A DNA stretch of 64,000 nucleotides from Sinonovacula constricta. Its lineage: Eukaryota; Mollusca; Bivalvia; Cardiida; Solecurtidae. A program made the position numbers and the translations under genes. Of the stretch, positions 23,240-35,172 are shown piece after piece. The number at the start of each line of letters is the position of its first letter. Position 1 is the stretch's first letter. Below the pieces are notes generated by a model, which worked only from the letters and a program-made list of their open reading frames with translations, did not search any database and was not told the origin of the DNA. The stretch is taken from NCBI GenBank assembly GCA_007844125.1, contig CM017565.1:8754885-8818884 (forward strand), given 5' to 3'.

Positions 23240-24421
23240 ACTTCCTGTGCAATCTCACGTAAAGGGTATGGAGACTGCTCAAGTTGTCATGTTTATGTTT
23301 TCATATAGTCTCAACGACCTGTCCGGTCATCGTGTAATTTATAAGCAATGCAAGTTCCTGACTGTAAAAGGGTCAATTGCAAGCAATGCAGTACATCGAA
23401 GGATTCCCGGGTTGAAACCGTCTACAATACATTTTCTGATAAGTTTTGTAAAATGGTCAGAAAAGTCATTGAGACCCTTGATTTTCTTTAAGTTATATAA
23501 AACATTTCCATAAAATGAAGGATGGCTTATGCCTTTCTGCATAAGTGCTTTCACACTGCTATTATATTTAGAAGCAATAAAACGATTGCGTTGAAAGAAT
23601 TTTGAAAACGCCTTTCTTAATTTACGAAAACGAAAGCCTTTCTGTAACAGTAGAAGAAATAAACTGGTTTCTAGCACTGAAATCTTCTACTTTAGTACAA
23701 ACCCGTGCAAACCTTGTAAATTGTCATATGTAAAAACCATAGGAGGTAGCACGAGGTGAATCACCATCAAGGTATGGATAATTCACAATACTAAAGTTGA
23801 AATTATCTCTCTTGTTATAGATTGTAGTAGAGACGTTGTCATTGGAAATAGCAATCTCAATGTCTAGAAATGCTGCATTTAAATGTCAGTTATTTGCTTT
23901 ATTAAGGTTAAGTAGTGGAGGGTAAATCAGATGGATCATTTGCGAAAGTTAGAATATCGTCAAGATAGCGTGACGTTTAATTAAAAGCCTCTATGTGGCT
24001 TTGGTTGGAAGGGGGTAAAGTTAACATGAAATCTTGTTCAAATCAGTATAAAAACAAATCTGCAAAAAATGGTGCACAGCTAGTTTCCATAGGAATACTA
24101 ATTACTTGTCTAAATAAAATGTCAGCGCATTTTATGTAAATATTGTCTAATAGAAAACGTAGAGCTTCACAAACATCCATGCAACTCCACATAGTAAACT
24201 GTTATAAGAAAGTGTCGGTAAAAAAATGCATTACTTTCATGACATGCAATATACAGACGTTGCTCTTGAGCAAATGTTTTCTCAATAAGAGCAATCAATT
24301 TGGTCTTAATTAAATCATGAGGCAAAGAAAAGTGCAGCGTAGAATTAGTGCATTTAGTGCTGAATCTCTTTAACTTAGCCAACATCTTATTATGCAACAC
24401 AATGGCGAGATTGTAGTTCAT
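23240..24421 (-). pseudogene. Penelope-like reverse transcriptase relic 2
   Basis: The longest relic. Minus-strand segments in order: LHFSLPHDLIKTKLIALIEK (about 24,340-24,280), a piece ending at a GIPM-like block with SCAPFFADLFLY (about 24,095-24,050), the catalytic loop SRYLDDILTFAND with YLDD intact (23,967-23,956), NYPYLDGDSPRATSYGFYI (about 23,780-23,725), FARVC, then an in-frame C-terminal stretch KGFRFRKLRKAFSKFFQRN and YNSSVKALMQKGISHPSFYG (23,640-23,500). Several stops and frameshifts occur (for example a stop just before SRYLDD). The GIY-YIG endonuclease domain seen in many Penelope-like elements is not found. It aligns with the relics at 13.6-14.2 and 58.4-58.9 kb. Confidence 0.82.
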
Positions 24422-24494
24422 TTATATAGATAATAATTGTTAATTTTAGTATAATAATAATTCTCCGAGAGAGAATAGAAAATAATATTTTTAC

Positions 24495-24605
24495 GGGTGA
24501 CGAAGCCACAAAAATGTTATCTATAAGGCTCACACAATAGTAACAGATCAATACTTCTGCGCATGAATATAACAAAAATATAACAAGAGAAGCAATCCGG
24601 GCCAT
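24495..24605 (-). CDS. Candidate first exon with signal peptide; possible Ly6-like start
   Basis: A minus-strand ATG at 24,605 in good context (GACATGG) opens a peptide starting MARIASLVIFLLYSCAEVL, a typical signal sequence with a cleavage-like SCA, followed by LICYYC. The pattern L-x-C-Y-x-C after a signal peptide recalls the start of mature Ly6/uPAR-domain proteins. The frame meets a possible donor CCC|GTAAAAA after 37 codons. No further cysteines fit in this exon and no downstream exon was identified, so the family link is a guess and the ORF may be chance. Confidence 0.22.
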
Positions 24606-24771
24606 GTCAGGGGACGGAACTCCAAATAAAAAATAAATAAAATAGAATGAAAAATAGTTACTTTCTTGACATCTCAAACATTTCACTGATGTTATTTTTA
24701 CTTATGTCATTCAAAAATCTGCAAGAAGAAATGTTCACCGTTTCATTCGAGAGATACTTTGTACATCGATA

Positions 24772-26765
24772 TCGGTGGAGGAAGACCCCACACATATGTC
24801 TAGGTTAACCTGTCCCGAGTTATCAATATGCCTGGTTTCACGACAAAAGCTTACATCCCCTTAACATGAGTTGCATACGTGATGTTGTCGTGTATAGTTC
24901 GACAGTGTTCAGTCAGACGTGAATGACAGATGCCAAAGACTGGGTTCCAATAAGTGACAATGATTGTGCTCCAATACGTTCCAAAGATTGTGCTTCAGTA
25001 AATGACGGAATGTGCTCCAATAAGTGACAAAGATTGTGCCCCAGTAAGTGACTAGGACTGTGCTCCAATAAGTGACAATGATTGTGACACAGTAAGTGCC
25101 AGAGATTGTGCTTCAGTAAGTGACGGAATGTGCTCCAATAAGTGACTACAGCTGTGCTCCAATAAGTAACAAAGATTGTGCTCCAATAAGTGACTACAGC
25201 TGTGCTCCAATAAGTGACAATGATTGTGCTCCAATAAGTGATTGAGATTGTGCTCAAATAAGTGCCAGAGATTGTGCTCCAATAATTGCCAACGATTAAG
25301 CTCAGATAACTAAGATTTTGCTCCAATAAGTGACTTAGATTTGCTTCAATAAGTGACTGAGATTGTGCTCCGATAAGTGACAATGAGTGTGATCCAGTAA
25401 GTGCCAGAGATTTTGCTCCAATAATTGCCAAAGATTAAGCTCAAATAACTGACTAAGATTTTGCTCCAATAAGTGCCAAAGATTGTAGTCCAATAAGTGA
25501 CAAAGATCGTGCTCCAATACGTGCCAAAGATTGTGCTCCATAAAGTGACTATGACTGTGCTCCAATAAGTGATTAAGATTGTGCTCCAAATGGTGACAAA
25601 GATTGTGCTCCAATAAATGTCAAATATTGTGCTCCAATAAGTTACTTCGATTGCGGTCCAGTGACAATGATTGTGCTCCAATAAGTGCCAAAGATCGTAA
25701 CCCAGTACGTGCCAAAGAATGTGCTCCATAAAGTGACTACGACTGTGCTCCAATAAGTGACTACGACTGTGCTCGAATAAGTGATTACGACTGTGCTCCA
25801 ATAAGGGACTAAGATTGTGCTCCAATAAGGGACTACGACTGTGTTCCAATAAGTGACTAAGATTGTGCTCCAATAAGTTACAAAGATTGTGCTCCAGTAA
25901 GTGTCAAAGATTGTGCTCCAGTAAGTGACAAAGATTGTGCTTCAATAGATGACAAAGATTGTGCTCCGATAGATGACAAAGATTTTGCTCGAATAATTGA
26001 CAAAAGATTGTGCTTCAATAAGTGATAAAGATTGTGAGATTGTTACGCTGATAGTTTGATTAAAAAGCCGAAAATAAATGAAAATTGGAGAAACAATGGA
26101 AAATTATTGTCTTAAAATGGGGTTTCCAATACTATGACGATTTCAAGCGTCCAATGATACCGGTTCATCAAACGTTGTTTCTCCCGTTGACAGTTTTCAG
26201 TAACAGATATCAATCACATATAAACGTGTTCGATTTAAGATTTAGCTTCACCTAGAAGTTATATCTATTGATAAGGGCTTTGTCTAAGCTTATCATTGTT
26301 AGCAACAACCTATGTCTCTGAACTTCATTGAGAAGCGCTTGCTTATTTACACAAACAGCGATAATTTTGAAAAATGCGGTTTTGTGAAGGAAAAATGTAG
26401 AAACTTTGTTGTTATTTTTACAACTGTAACGCAACAACACAAATTAAAACTTGACTCATCCAGTCGAATTAAGCTTTATTCTTTGAACATTTATTACATC
26501 TGCATATTCTTTGCTAGTTAAGCAAGAATAATTGTCGGGAGTAAAACGTGTGAAACGTCCAGCTGCAAAGTTGACTTATATTTACACACTGTAAGGACAT
26601 GCGAATCGGCAATGAACTTGTTAATTTAATGTTTCTGAAGATGAAGATCTATCGATCGATACAGGAAATTAAGGGTCTTAAACTTTCGTAGTTAGACCAG
26701 GCATATTGATGACACGGTACCAAACTGTTTAACCTAGACATATGCCTTGGGTCTTCTTCCACCAA
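24772..26765. mobile_element. 2-kb terminal-inverted-repeat element enclosing a minisatellite
   Basis: The left end starts TCGGTGGAGGAAGACCCC and the right end is the inverse (GGGTCTTCTTCCACCAA). Homology of the inverted arms continues inward for about 100 bases (24,772-24,870 against 26,664-26,765), including CATATGTCTAGGTTAA and ATCAATATGCCTGGTTTC on the left arm. A TA dinucleotide flanks both ends (24,770-24,771 and 26,766-26,767), consistent with TA target duplication. There is no transposase. The interior is mostly a 24-bp minisatellite. This looks like a non-autonomous foldback-type or Tc1/mariner-like element; the superfamily is uncertain. Confidence 0.62.
24923..26035 (+). repeat. 24-bp minisatellite, about 46 units
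   Basis: Units vary around GATTGTGCTCCAATAAGTGA CAAA. Common changes are CAAA, CTAC, CCAA or CAAT at the unit end and TCCAATAAG to TCCAGTAAG. A few units are short by 1-4 bases. Because 24 is a multiple of 3, long minus-strand ORFs with an eight-residue period (LEHNLCHL-type) arise. These are a by-product of the repeat, not evidence of a gene. Confidence 0.9.
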
Positions 26766-27043
26766 TAATTAATTGGGCGTCGCCAATATGACAATTAGTT
26801 AATCGGTGCTATGTAAGAAATACAAAACAAAACAAACAACATGTAAAGCGATTGCTAAGAATTGCTAGTTAAAAATTAAAGCTACCATTCCTCTGTTTGT
26901 ATAATTATGACAAATATTTTACAGCAGGCACTTGTAAGCAGATGCGACAGGGAAAAAACAGTGCATCATTAACTAAAATTGACGTGGATAATGTACCTTC
27001 AAAGACGAACGCAACGCCAGTATCATTTGTGAATTATTCATTA
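26766..27043. other. Short unique spacer, nothing recognised
   Basis: A+T-rich spacer between the inverted-repeat element and the start of the tandem duplication. Confidence 0.4.
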
Positions 27044-27634
27044 TAAAATGTTATAATTGCACCAACAAGAATTTGTCAACATCTGCATCACAACAAGAAG
27101 ATCTATACTTGGTTTCAGAGAGGTCAGGGTTGAATTATATAGAGTCATATATTTCAAGCTATTAACAAACAAAATAACAATTAAAATAGAACTCGTATAT
27201 TGGTCTAAATACGAGCCTGACATCTATATACAATATTTCATGAAACAAGACGATTGTTGGAAAATGTGTGTCGTAATAAGTTGTAATCTGTTATATCCCA
27301 ATATTAGTCTAAAATTCGAAAAATTCGAAAATATTTTTTCCTGTGATTCCGTGTATGATTGAATATCGCCTATTTAAAAATATTATGGACCATTATTTAA
27401 TATACCAAAGCTGTAGTTTGTCATTCTAACATCGTCTCTGTTATCTTATACCGTCTCGAATTACTATTAAAACGTACATTGAGGGGTCACAAGTATTTCG
27501 TTTGACAATATACGTTCTTTGATACAATACCATGTCACATCTTGTATTTATCTATTGTTCCTTGCGTTAAAGAAAGGGTTGCAAATAGGAACATAACTTA
27601 AAACCAATGGCAATCATTTTAAAAACGACATAAA

Positions 27635-27898
27635 TTACATTGTGGCAAAACCTGACATAAGAGTTGCGAATAGCTGCAAAAGAATATTCACCAGGTGGCT
27701 TGTTTTTCTTGATATCTTATTGCCACAAATGATGTCACCAGTAGTGTATAATGTCGTAAATTCAGATACAGCATTCCACTCGAATTGAGTTATGACATAT
27801 GATAAGTATGTGTGTACAAATAAGGAAACGCCATTATATAGAGTAAATAGATATCGGTTCAGTGACCTCAATGTACATCGGAAAAAACACGTGTACAA
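27635..27898 (-). CDS. Duplicated hypothetical ORF (87 codons), copy 1
   Basis: A minus-strand ORF without recognised domain, mixed hydrophobic and polar. It is open in both units of the tandem duplication, but the only two residue differences (T to K, L to R) are non-conservative and the duplication is recent, so openness is weak evidence. Its twin is at 31,130-31,393. Confidence 0.12.
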   Translation of the reverse strand: MYTCFFRCTLRSLNRYLFTLYNGVSLFVHTYLSYVITQFEWNAVSEFTTLYTTGDIICGNKISRKTSHLVNILLQLFATLMSGFATM

Positions 27899-28512
27899 CC
27901 TTTGTGTTATTTACAGTAATTAGATTCTCATCTTAAATCAACGGTTATGTAAGGTGTATGCATTCCAGATCTGTACAGCCATATGAATGTAAACAATTGG
28001 TATAAACAATGATTTCTTAACTGGTAAACAAGCACATAGATCGGATCGGTGTGATTACTGTCAACCTGAAACAACCGTTTGTGTTAAAAACAAACACATT
28101 TCTTTGTAAAAAGTCCAGTAACTAAGTTATAAATGCATTCTTAAATTCATTAAACATGAAAATCGCTTTATTGTTTATGTTTCCATTTATTTCTAGGGGT
28201 AAAGATGTATATAAACCTTTACTGTTCCTAACTAGACCTTAACAAAGGCAACAATGTATTTTAAAGGACGTTTTATAAAATCGCTTAAATTAAATATCAA
28301 ACATCAACATATCACTTAATATTTCTGGTAAACACACATTTCCACTAAGGAATATTACAAAACTCATATTACATTTTATTAATGTATAATTTCTGATACA
28401 CTTAAAATACACGCAATAAGTATTTGAATAACCTTCAGATCCAATATTGATGATAGAATGTGAAACAATGAAGTTTCTTTATAAACTGATTTTTAAAATA
28501 GCACATCCATAC

Positions 28513-28606
28513 ACACGTGCGAACACACACATACACACACTCGCGCACATACATACACACACACACACACACGAGCGCACACACATACATACACGCAAAT
28601 ACACAC
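28513..28606 (+). repeat. (CA)n-rich microsatellite, unit 1
   Basis: An impure ACACAC tract with CG and TA interruptions. The homologous tract in unit 2 (about 32,006-32,097) is two bases shorter in its pure run. Confidence 0.9.
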
Positions 28607-29984
28607 ATTCGATATTGGAATCACCTAGTAAAACATGTTTGCTTTCTGGCAAGAATATTAGACTTCAGAAATGAAGACCAAAATATATACCTTAAATCGT
28701 ACAAGGTTGAAAACATGACCAATATTTTAATTTTCATCAGCTCAAAAAGTTATGCAAGTAATTATGTTTCAAAGTTAGTTCTTTTGTTTTCTTTGTTAAA
28801 ATATTTCCTGCTAGTGTCTGTCGCGTTTATACTACATCCATTGTAGCAAAACATTTTCAAAATAATGACGTTAGCAGGCAAATGTCGCTGTACTGAGATT
28901 CTAACAAAGCCATGATGGCAAAACAATGCTTCCAACTTTATGTCATGCACAATGTTTATATGCTTTCGTTTACACAAATGATAACATGTTTTAATGAACC
29001 TATCGTCAGTATCGGTTGCAGATAGTATCAGTCAGCACATCATTGTTGGTCCATCTTTACAGCCTTCTAAACTATATGTATTGACATATACTAAGTAGTG
29101 GCAGGAACGCCCGCATATAAATAATAATATAGATGAACAATAGCAACATAAAGGTAGCATTTATTCTGATGACAGAGCATTCTAGAAAATAATGTTAAGT
29201 TAATTACACGGTACACCATTTATTGTTTATTTATTGGTGTTATCGTCCCACAACAGTACACCATTTAGCACGAACATGTAATTTTCATGCATGTAAAGTG
29301 ATTTTTGGCTATGTTTACTTTCATTGTGTTTGGTATAATTACTTTTAAAAAAGTACAATGGGTATTTTTAAAGAAATGTAGGGATCTGTTGTGGAGCCGT
29401 TAAAAAAGAATATTTATGCAACAAAGATCCTTTTTTTTAAATATGACCTACTAAAGTTTGTCTGAAGCATATGCCAAGAGCGTTACATGAATCTGTTATT
29501 GTTATCTGAACAATGCTACTTTCGCGTAGTGATGACATTGCACTCATTTCACACCATCTTGATTTATTGGATCAGAGTCTGGCATACAGCAATAAAAGAG
29601 AAGGATATTCTTTGCCTCTTCAACGTTTCAGAAAAGTTTGAATACATGTACTTGATTTAGAAATGTTTGTTTATTGGGTTTATCGTCCCAGATTAAGAAA
29701 TGTATTATAGTATGTAGACCTGCCAGTTTGTTAGAAATACGCTCGAATGTTACAAATAAATTGATAAGTATTAGAGAAGCAGTGCTAGATTATACATGCA
29801 AATATATAGACAAAAGTCAAAATTAAAGTTAAATGTAAATTCGTGGATAACGATTTCAATATGTGCTTTTATATGCTAACAAAACGCCCATGCTAATGAA
29901 AATCATAAGCTGTAATCTTGTTGACCTACAATATTCATGAAATGTCTTTAGAACATAAGAAACATTAAAATATTGCATTGTTAT

Positions 29985-30547
29985 TATTGATGTTTCTAAA
30001 ATTCGATTATTTCGTTCGTGTCTTTTCACATTTCACTTTTGACACTCTTGACGCATAGAACGTCATGACGTTGTATAACGTATTTAAATTGTTCTTTTTA
30101 TAGGCCATCAATTGGTCTATTTTATTTCCATCTACTCTCTCATTTGGAGCTTTTGATGGTCGGGTCTTTTATCTACTGTTCATATAGTACATATGTTGAC
30201 AGTTTATTTTATTACAAGTTATTTTGTCTGTATATAAGTTTATTTGATCTGTTTAAAATCACGATGCAGGTGCTTACTGTTAGTTGTGTCACGTTGACGG
30301 GATAATTTTATTTACACTGTTTGTTTGAATGAAAATCCTCCAAGAAGTGCGAGGTTGGAGCGCTCCACAAATCAGGTTTTAACACCCCAGTAGGTCCTTT
30401 ATCCGACTGACCGTTCCAAAACGGTAATTGCTGTTTTTTCTGTTTCTGTGTTATGTCTCGTCTCTGTTTTGTTGTGTGTCACATTTACTTTTACCTTGTT
30501 CGCCTTGGTCAAGAGGTAGTTTAGATTTAAATATATATGGTTATTTT
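29985..30547 (+). mobile_element. A-type interspersed element cut by the duplication junction (unit 1)
   Basis: The 5' module includes CACATTTCACTTTTGACACT and GACGTTGTATAACG (the TGACGTCA region here reads ACGTCATGACGT). TCATTTGGAGCTTTTG, TACATATGTTGACAGT and CGATGCAGGTGCTTACTGTT follow, then the core with GGAGCGCTCC at 30,357-30,366 and the tail to GGTTATTTT. The terminal GATAGCACCTTTTCTTATTT of its twin is replaced by the start of unit 2. Confidence 0.8.
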
Positions 30548-33500
30548 TAAAATGTTATAATTGCACCAACAAGAATTTGTCAACATCTGCATCACAACAA
30601 GAAGATCTATACTTGGGTTCAGAGAGGTCAGGGTTGAATTATATAGAGTCATATATTTCAAGCCATTAACAAACAAAATAACAATTAAAATAGAACTCGT
30701 ATATTGGTCTAAATACGAGCCTAGCATCTATATACAATATTTCATGAAACAAGACGATTGTTGGAAAATGTGTGTCGTAATAAGTTGTAATCTGTTATAT
30801 CCCAATATAAGTCTAAAATTTTTAAAAATTCGAAAATATTTTTTCCTGTGATTCCGTGTATGATTGAATATCGCCTATTTAAAAATATTATGGACCATTA
30901 TTTAATATACCAAAGCTGTAGTTTGTCATTCTAACATCGTCTCTGTTATCTTATACCGTCTCGAATTACTATTAGAACGTACATTGAGGGGTCACAAGTA
31001 TTTCGTTTGACAATATACGTTCTTTGATACAATACCATGTCACATCTTGTATTAATCTATTGTTCCTTGCGTTAAAGAAATAGGAACATAACTTAAAACC
31101 AATGGCAATCATTTTAAAAATGAGATAAATTACATTGTGGCAAAACCTGACATAAGAGTTGCGAACAGCTGCAAAAGAATATTCACCCGGTGGCTTGTTT
31201 TTCTTGATATCTTATTGCCACAAATGATGTCACCAGTAGTGTATAATTTCGTAAATTCAGATACAGCATTCCACTCGAATTGAGTTATGACATATGATAA
31301 GTATGTGTGTACAAATAAGGAAACGCCATTATATAGAGTAAATAGATATCGGTTCAGTGACCTCAATGTACATCGGAAAAAACACGTGTACAACCTTTGT
31401 GTTATTTACAGTAATTAGATTCTCATCTTAAATCAACGGTTATGTAAGGTGTATGCATTCCAGATCTGTACAGCCATATGAATGTAAACAATTGGTATAA
31501 ACAATGATTTCTTAACTGGTAAACAAGCACATAGATCGGATCGGTGTGATTACTGTCAACCTGAAACAACCGTTTGTGTTAAAAACAAACACATTTCTTT
31601 GTAAAAAGTCCAGTAACTAAGTTATAAATGCATTCTTAAATTCATTAAACATTAAAATCGCTTTATTGTTTATGTTTCCATTTATTTCTAGGGGTAAAGA
31701 TGTATATAAACCTTTACTGTTCCTAACTAGACCTTAACAAAGGCAACAATGTATTTTAAAGGACGTTTTATAAAATCGCTTAAATTAAATATCAAACATC
31801 AACATATCACTTAATATTTCTGGTAAACACACATTTCCACTAAGGAATATTACAAAACTCATATTACATTTTATTAATGTATAATTTCTGATACACTTAA
31901 AATACACGCAATAAGTATTTGAATAACCTTCAGATCCAATATTGATGATAGAATGTGAAACAATGAAGTTTCTTTATAAACTGATTTTTAAAATAGCACA
32001 TCCATACACACGTGCGAACACACACATACACACACTCGCGCACATACATACACACACACACACACGAGCGCACACACATACATACACGCAAATACACACA
32101 TTCGATATTGGAATCACCTAGTAAAACATGTTTGCTTTCTGGCAAGAATATTAGACTTCAGAAATGAAGACCAAAATATATACCTTAAATCGTACAAGGT
32201 TGAAAACATGACCAATATTTTAATTTTCATCAGCTCAAAAAGTTATGCAAGTAATTATGTTTCAAAGTTAGTTCTTTTGTTTTCTTTGTTAAAATATTTC
32301 CTGCTAGTGTCTGTCGCGTTTATACTACATCCATTGTAGCAAAACATTTTCAAAATAATGACGTTAGCAGGCAAATGTCGCTGTACTGAGATTCTAACAA
32401 AGCCATGATGGCAAAACAATGCTTCCAACTTTATGTCATGCACAATGTTTATATGCTTTCGTTTACACAAATGATAACATGTTTTAATGAACCTATCGTC
32501 AGTATCGGTTGCAGATAGTATCAGTCAGCACATCATTGTTGGTCCATCTTTACAGCCTTCTAAACTATATGTATTGACATATACTAAGTAGTGGCAGGAA
32601 CGCCCGCATATAAATAATAATATAGATGAACAATAGCAACATAAAGGTAGCATTTATTCTGATGACAGAGCATTCTAGAAAATAATGTTAAGTTAATTAC
32701 ACGGTACACCATTTATTGTTTATTTATTGGTGTTATCGTCCCACAACAGTACACCATTTAGCACGAACATGTAATTTTCATGCATGTAAAGTGATTTTTG
32801 GCTATGTTTACTTTCATTGTGTTTGGTATAATTACTTTTAAAAACAAAGTGCAATGGGTATTTTTAAAGAAATGTAGGGATCTGTTGTGAAGCCGTTAAA
32901 ACAGAATATTTATGCAACAAAGATCTTTTTTTTAAATATGACCTACTAAAGTTTGTCTGAAGCATATGCCAAGAGCATTACATAGGATCTGCTATTGTTA
33001 TCTGAACAATGCTACTTTCGCGTAGTGATGACATTACACTCATTTCACACCATCTTGATTTATTGGATCAGAGTCTGGCATACAGCAATAAAAGAGAAGG
33101 ATATTTTTTGCCTCTACAAAGTTTCAGAAAAGTTTGAATTTAGTACTTGATTTAGAAATGTTTGTTTATTGGGTTTATCGTCCCAGATTAAGAAATGTAT
33201 TATAGTATGTAGACCTGCCAGTTTGTTGGAAATACGCTCGAATGTTACAAGTAAATTGATAAGTATTAGAGAAGCAGTGCTAGATTATACATGCAAAGGT
33301 ATAGACAAAAGTCAAAATTAAAGTTAAATGTAAATTCGTGGATAACGATTTCAATATGTGCTTTTATATGCTAACAAAACGCCCATGCTAATGAAAATCA
33401 TAAGCTGTAATCTTGTTGACCTGCAATATTCATGAAATGTCTTAAGAACATAACATAAACATTAAAATATTGCATTGTTATTATTGATGTTTCTAAAATT

Positions 33501-34027
33501 CGATCGTGTCTTTTTACATTTCACTTTTGACACTTTTGACGCGTAGAACGTCATGACATTGTATAACGTAATTAAATTGTTCTATTTATAGGCCATCACT
33601 TGGCCTATTTTATTTCCGTCTACTCTCTCATTTGGAGCTTTTGGTGGCCGGGTCTTTTATCTACTGTTCATATGTTGACAGTTTATTTTATTACAAGTTA
33701 TTTTGTCTGTATATAAGTTTATTTGATCTGTTTTAAATCCCGATGCAGGTGCTTACTGTTAGTTGTGTCACGTTGACGGGATAATTTTATTTACACTGTT
33801 TGTTTGAATGAAATTCCTCCAAGCAGTGCGAGGTTGGAGCGCTCCACAAACCAGGTTTTAACACCCCAGTAGGTCCTTTATCCGACTGACCGTTCCAAAA
33901 CGGTAATTGCTGGTTTATTTCTGTTTCTGTGTTATGTCTCGTCTCTGTTTTGTTGTGTGTCACATTTACATTTACCTTGTTCGCCTTGGTCAAGAGGTAG
34001 TTTAGATTTAAATATATATGGTTATTT
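30548..34027 (+). repeat. Tandem segmental duplication, unit 2
   Basis: The second unit of the direct duplication; see unit 1. It begins TAAAATGTTATAATTGCACC, as unit 1 does at 27,044, and ends inside an A-type element that continues uninterrupted past the unit end, showing that the element predates the duplication. Confidence 0.93.
31130..31393 (-). CDS. Duplicated hypothetical ORF (87 codons), copy 2
   Basis: Twin of the minus-strand ORF at 27,635-27,898, with two residue changes. No domain or splice support. Probably chance. Confidence 0.12.
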   Translation of the reverse strand: MYTCFFRCTLRSLNRYLFTLYNGVSLFVHTYLSYVITQFEWNAVSEFTKLYTTGDIICGNKISRKTSHRVNILLQLFATLMSGFATM

Positions 34028-34050
34028 TGATAGCACCTTTTCTTATTTAC
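33485..34050 (+). mobile_element. A-type interspersed element, complete at the 3' end (unit 2)
   Basis: Twin of the element at 29,985. GGAGCGCTCC lies at 33,836-33,845 and the 3' end runs GGTTATTTTGATAGCACCTT TTCTTATTTACCTATTG. A 9-base deletion removes one copy of CATATAGTA-like text in its 5' module relative to unit 1. Confidence 0.82.
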
Positions 34051-34621
34051 CTATTGAGAAACATTTCCATACTTTCTTAATGATTTACAGTTGTTATTAA
34101 CAAAACAGTATGTTTACTGAACCTTTTCTGTTTTCCGCGTGTTATTGACCACATGCTTGCCAGCAAACAACGGCGCCTCTTGTTGGTATATATTTTCATA
34201 AGGTAAACATTGAAATACCAATATTGTATCGACCTACTTCCTCTGTTAAAATGCAAATAACTCGAAAAATTTAGGCATCGTGATTCAGTCACCTATTTTA
34301 CTTAATGCTATATTACAGCTGCGCTTAACTGAAAGAATGGTTCTCAGATGCATGTCGAGATTAAATAGTCATAGTAAAAGTGTCCCTTTATGTCAAAATT
34401 ATACTATCTTGTCATTTTATCCACAACAATATGAGCATTATGTCAAAAAGCGTTTATAGCAATAATTGTCCACGGGTTTATGCTTAGATATTAGACAAAA
34501 TATTCACATAAATGTCTTCAAGCAATAGAAACAAGCTGTTAGTTTATAAGCTTGGACTCGTTTTACTGCTGATACACATAGCTACAATAGATATGGAGCT
34601 ATTGTGATATATCCTCAATTC
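34051..34621. other. No gene recognised
   Basis: Contains a 71-codon minus ORF (34,292-34,077) with no recognisable domain. No repeat is seen. Confidence 0.4.
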
Positions 34622-35172
34622 TTTTAAGGAAATATGACAAAGACCCATTAGCATGGCAACATATACCAACATTTGAAAAGACACTGGAGAAAGGTTTTCA
34701 CATGCAAGCCAATGTAAAATATGTGATGGGTCATTAAACAAACAAACAGGCAAACCCAACAGTTACCGCATTGGAACGGTCCGTCAGAAAAAGTGACCGA
34801 TCGGGGTGCTTAAACAGGTTATTCAGAGCTCCAACCTCGCACTTTTTAATGGGTTTATTACTGAAATGCAAGAAATGAAACTTTAACTGATCTATTTGAA
34901 AAAAGGCATTGTCCAAGCGCTGACGTTTTCATAGATAGGTTAAGGCGTCGTTAAAAGGAACGAGTGATACCACATGGTAAGAGAAAAAGTATTATTTCTA
35001 TAAGATCAACAAAATTGTTGATTGTAAATGAACTTAAATGTTTGAATTAATAAAAACAAGTGTAAATGATTGTAGCATTGTTCACGTGTAAATTGAATTG
35101 AGGAGCCAAGGTCCAATGTCCGTAAATACACGAAAAAATCCTTATAGGATTACTTAAATGACAAAATAACTT
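34622..35172 (-). mobile_element. B-type interspersed element, nearly full length, older copy
   Basis: On the plus strand: AAATATGACAAAGACCCATT, GGCAACATATACCAACATTT, TCACATGCAAGCCAATGT, CAGTTACCGCATTGGAACGG, CAGAGCTCCAACCTCGCACT, GTCCAAGCGCTGACG, then AATCCTTATAGGAT near 35,140. The TGACGTCA site is lost (GGCGTCGTT). The order matches the full-length copies at 51.5 and 59.7 kb. Confidence 0.75.

Larger units (their letters stand above)
27044..30547 (+). repeat. Tandem segmental duplication, unit 1
   Basis: This 3.5-kb unit is repeated directly and immediately by 30,548-34,027. Long stretches are identical (for example 28,762-28,977 equals 32,255-32,470). Differences are scattered substitutions and small indels, including a 9-base deletion near 31,083 and a shorter CA tract in unit 2. 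The offset falls from 3,504 at the left to about 3,479 at the right. Unit 1 ends inside an A-type element whose last bases, present in unit 2, are missing here. That places the duplication junction at 30,547/30,548. Confidence 0.93.

Noticed and set aside
24913..25873. Long minus-strand ORFs (up to 175 codons) with eight-residue repeats as a protein gene
   Set aside because: They follow from a 24-bp tandem array without stops; no start context, signal sequence or unique flank supports a gene.
24923..26035. CRISPR-like array
   Set aside because: Units are contiguous and vary throughout with no spacers; the genome is eukaryotic.
27057..27362. 101-codon plus ORF and its twin at 30,561-30,851 as a duplicated gene
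   Set aside because: An antisense ORF is equally open, the twin is truncated by a frame change near 30,830, and the duplication is too recent for conservation to mean anything.
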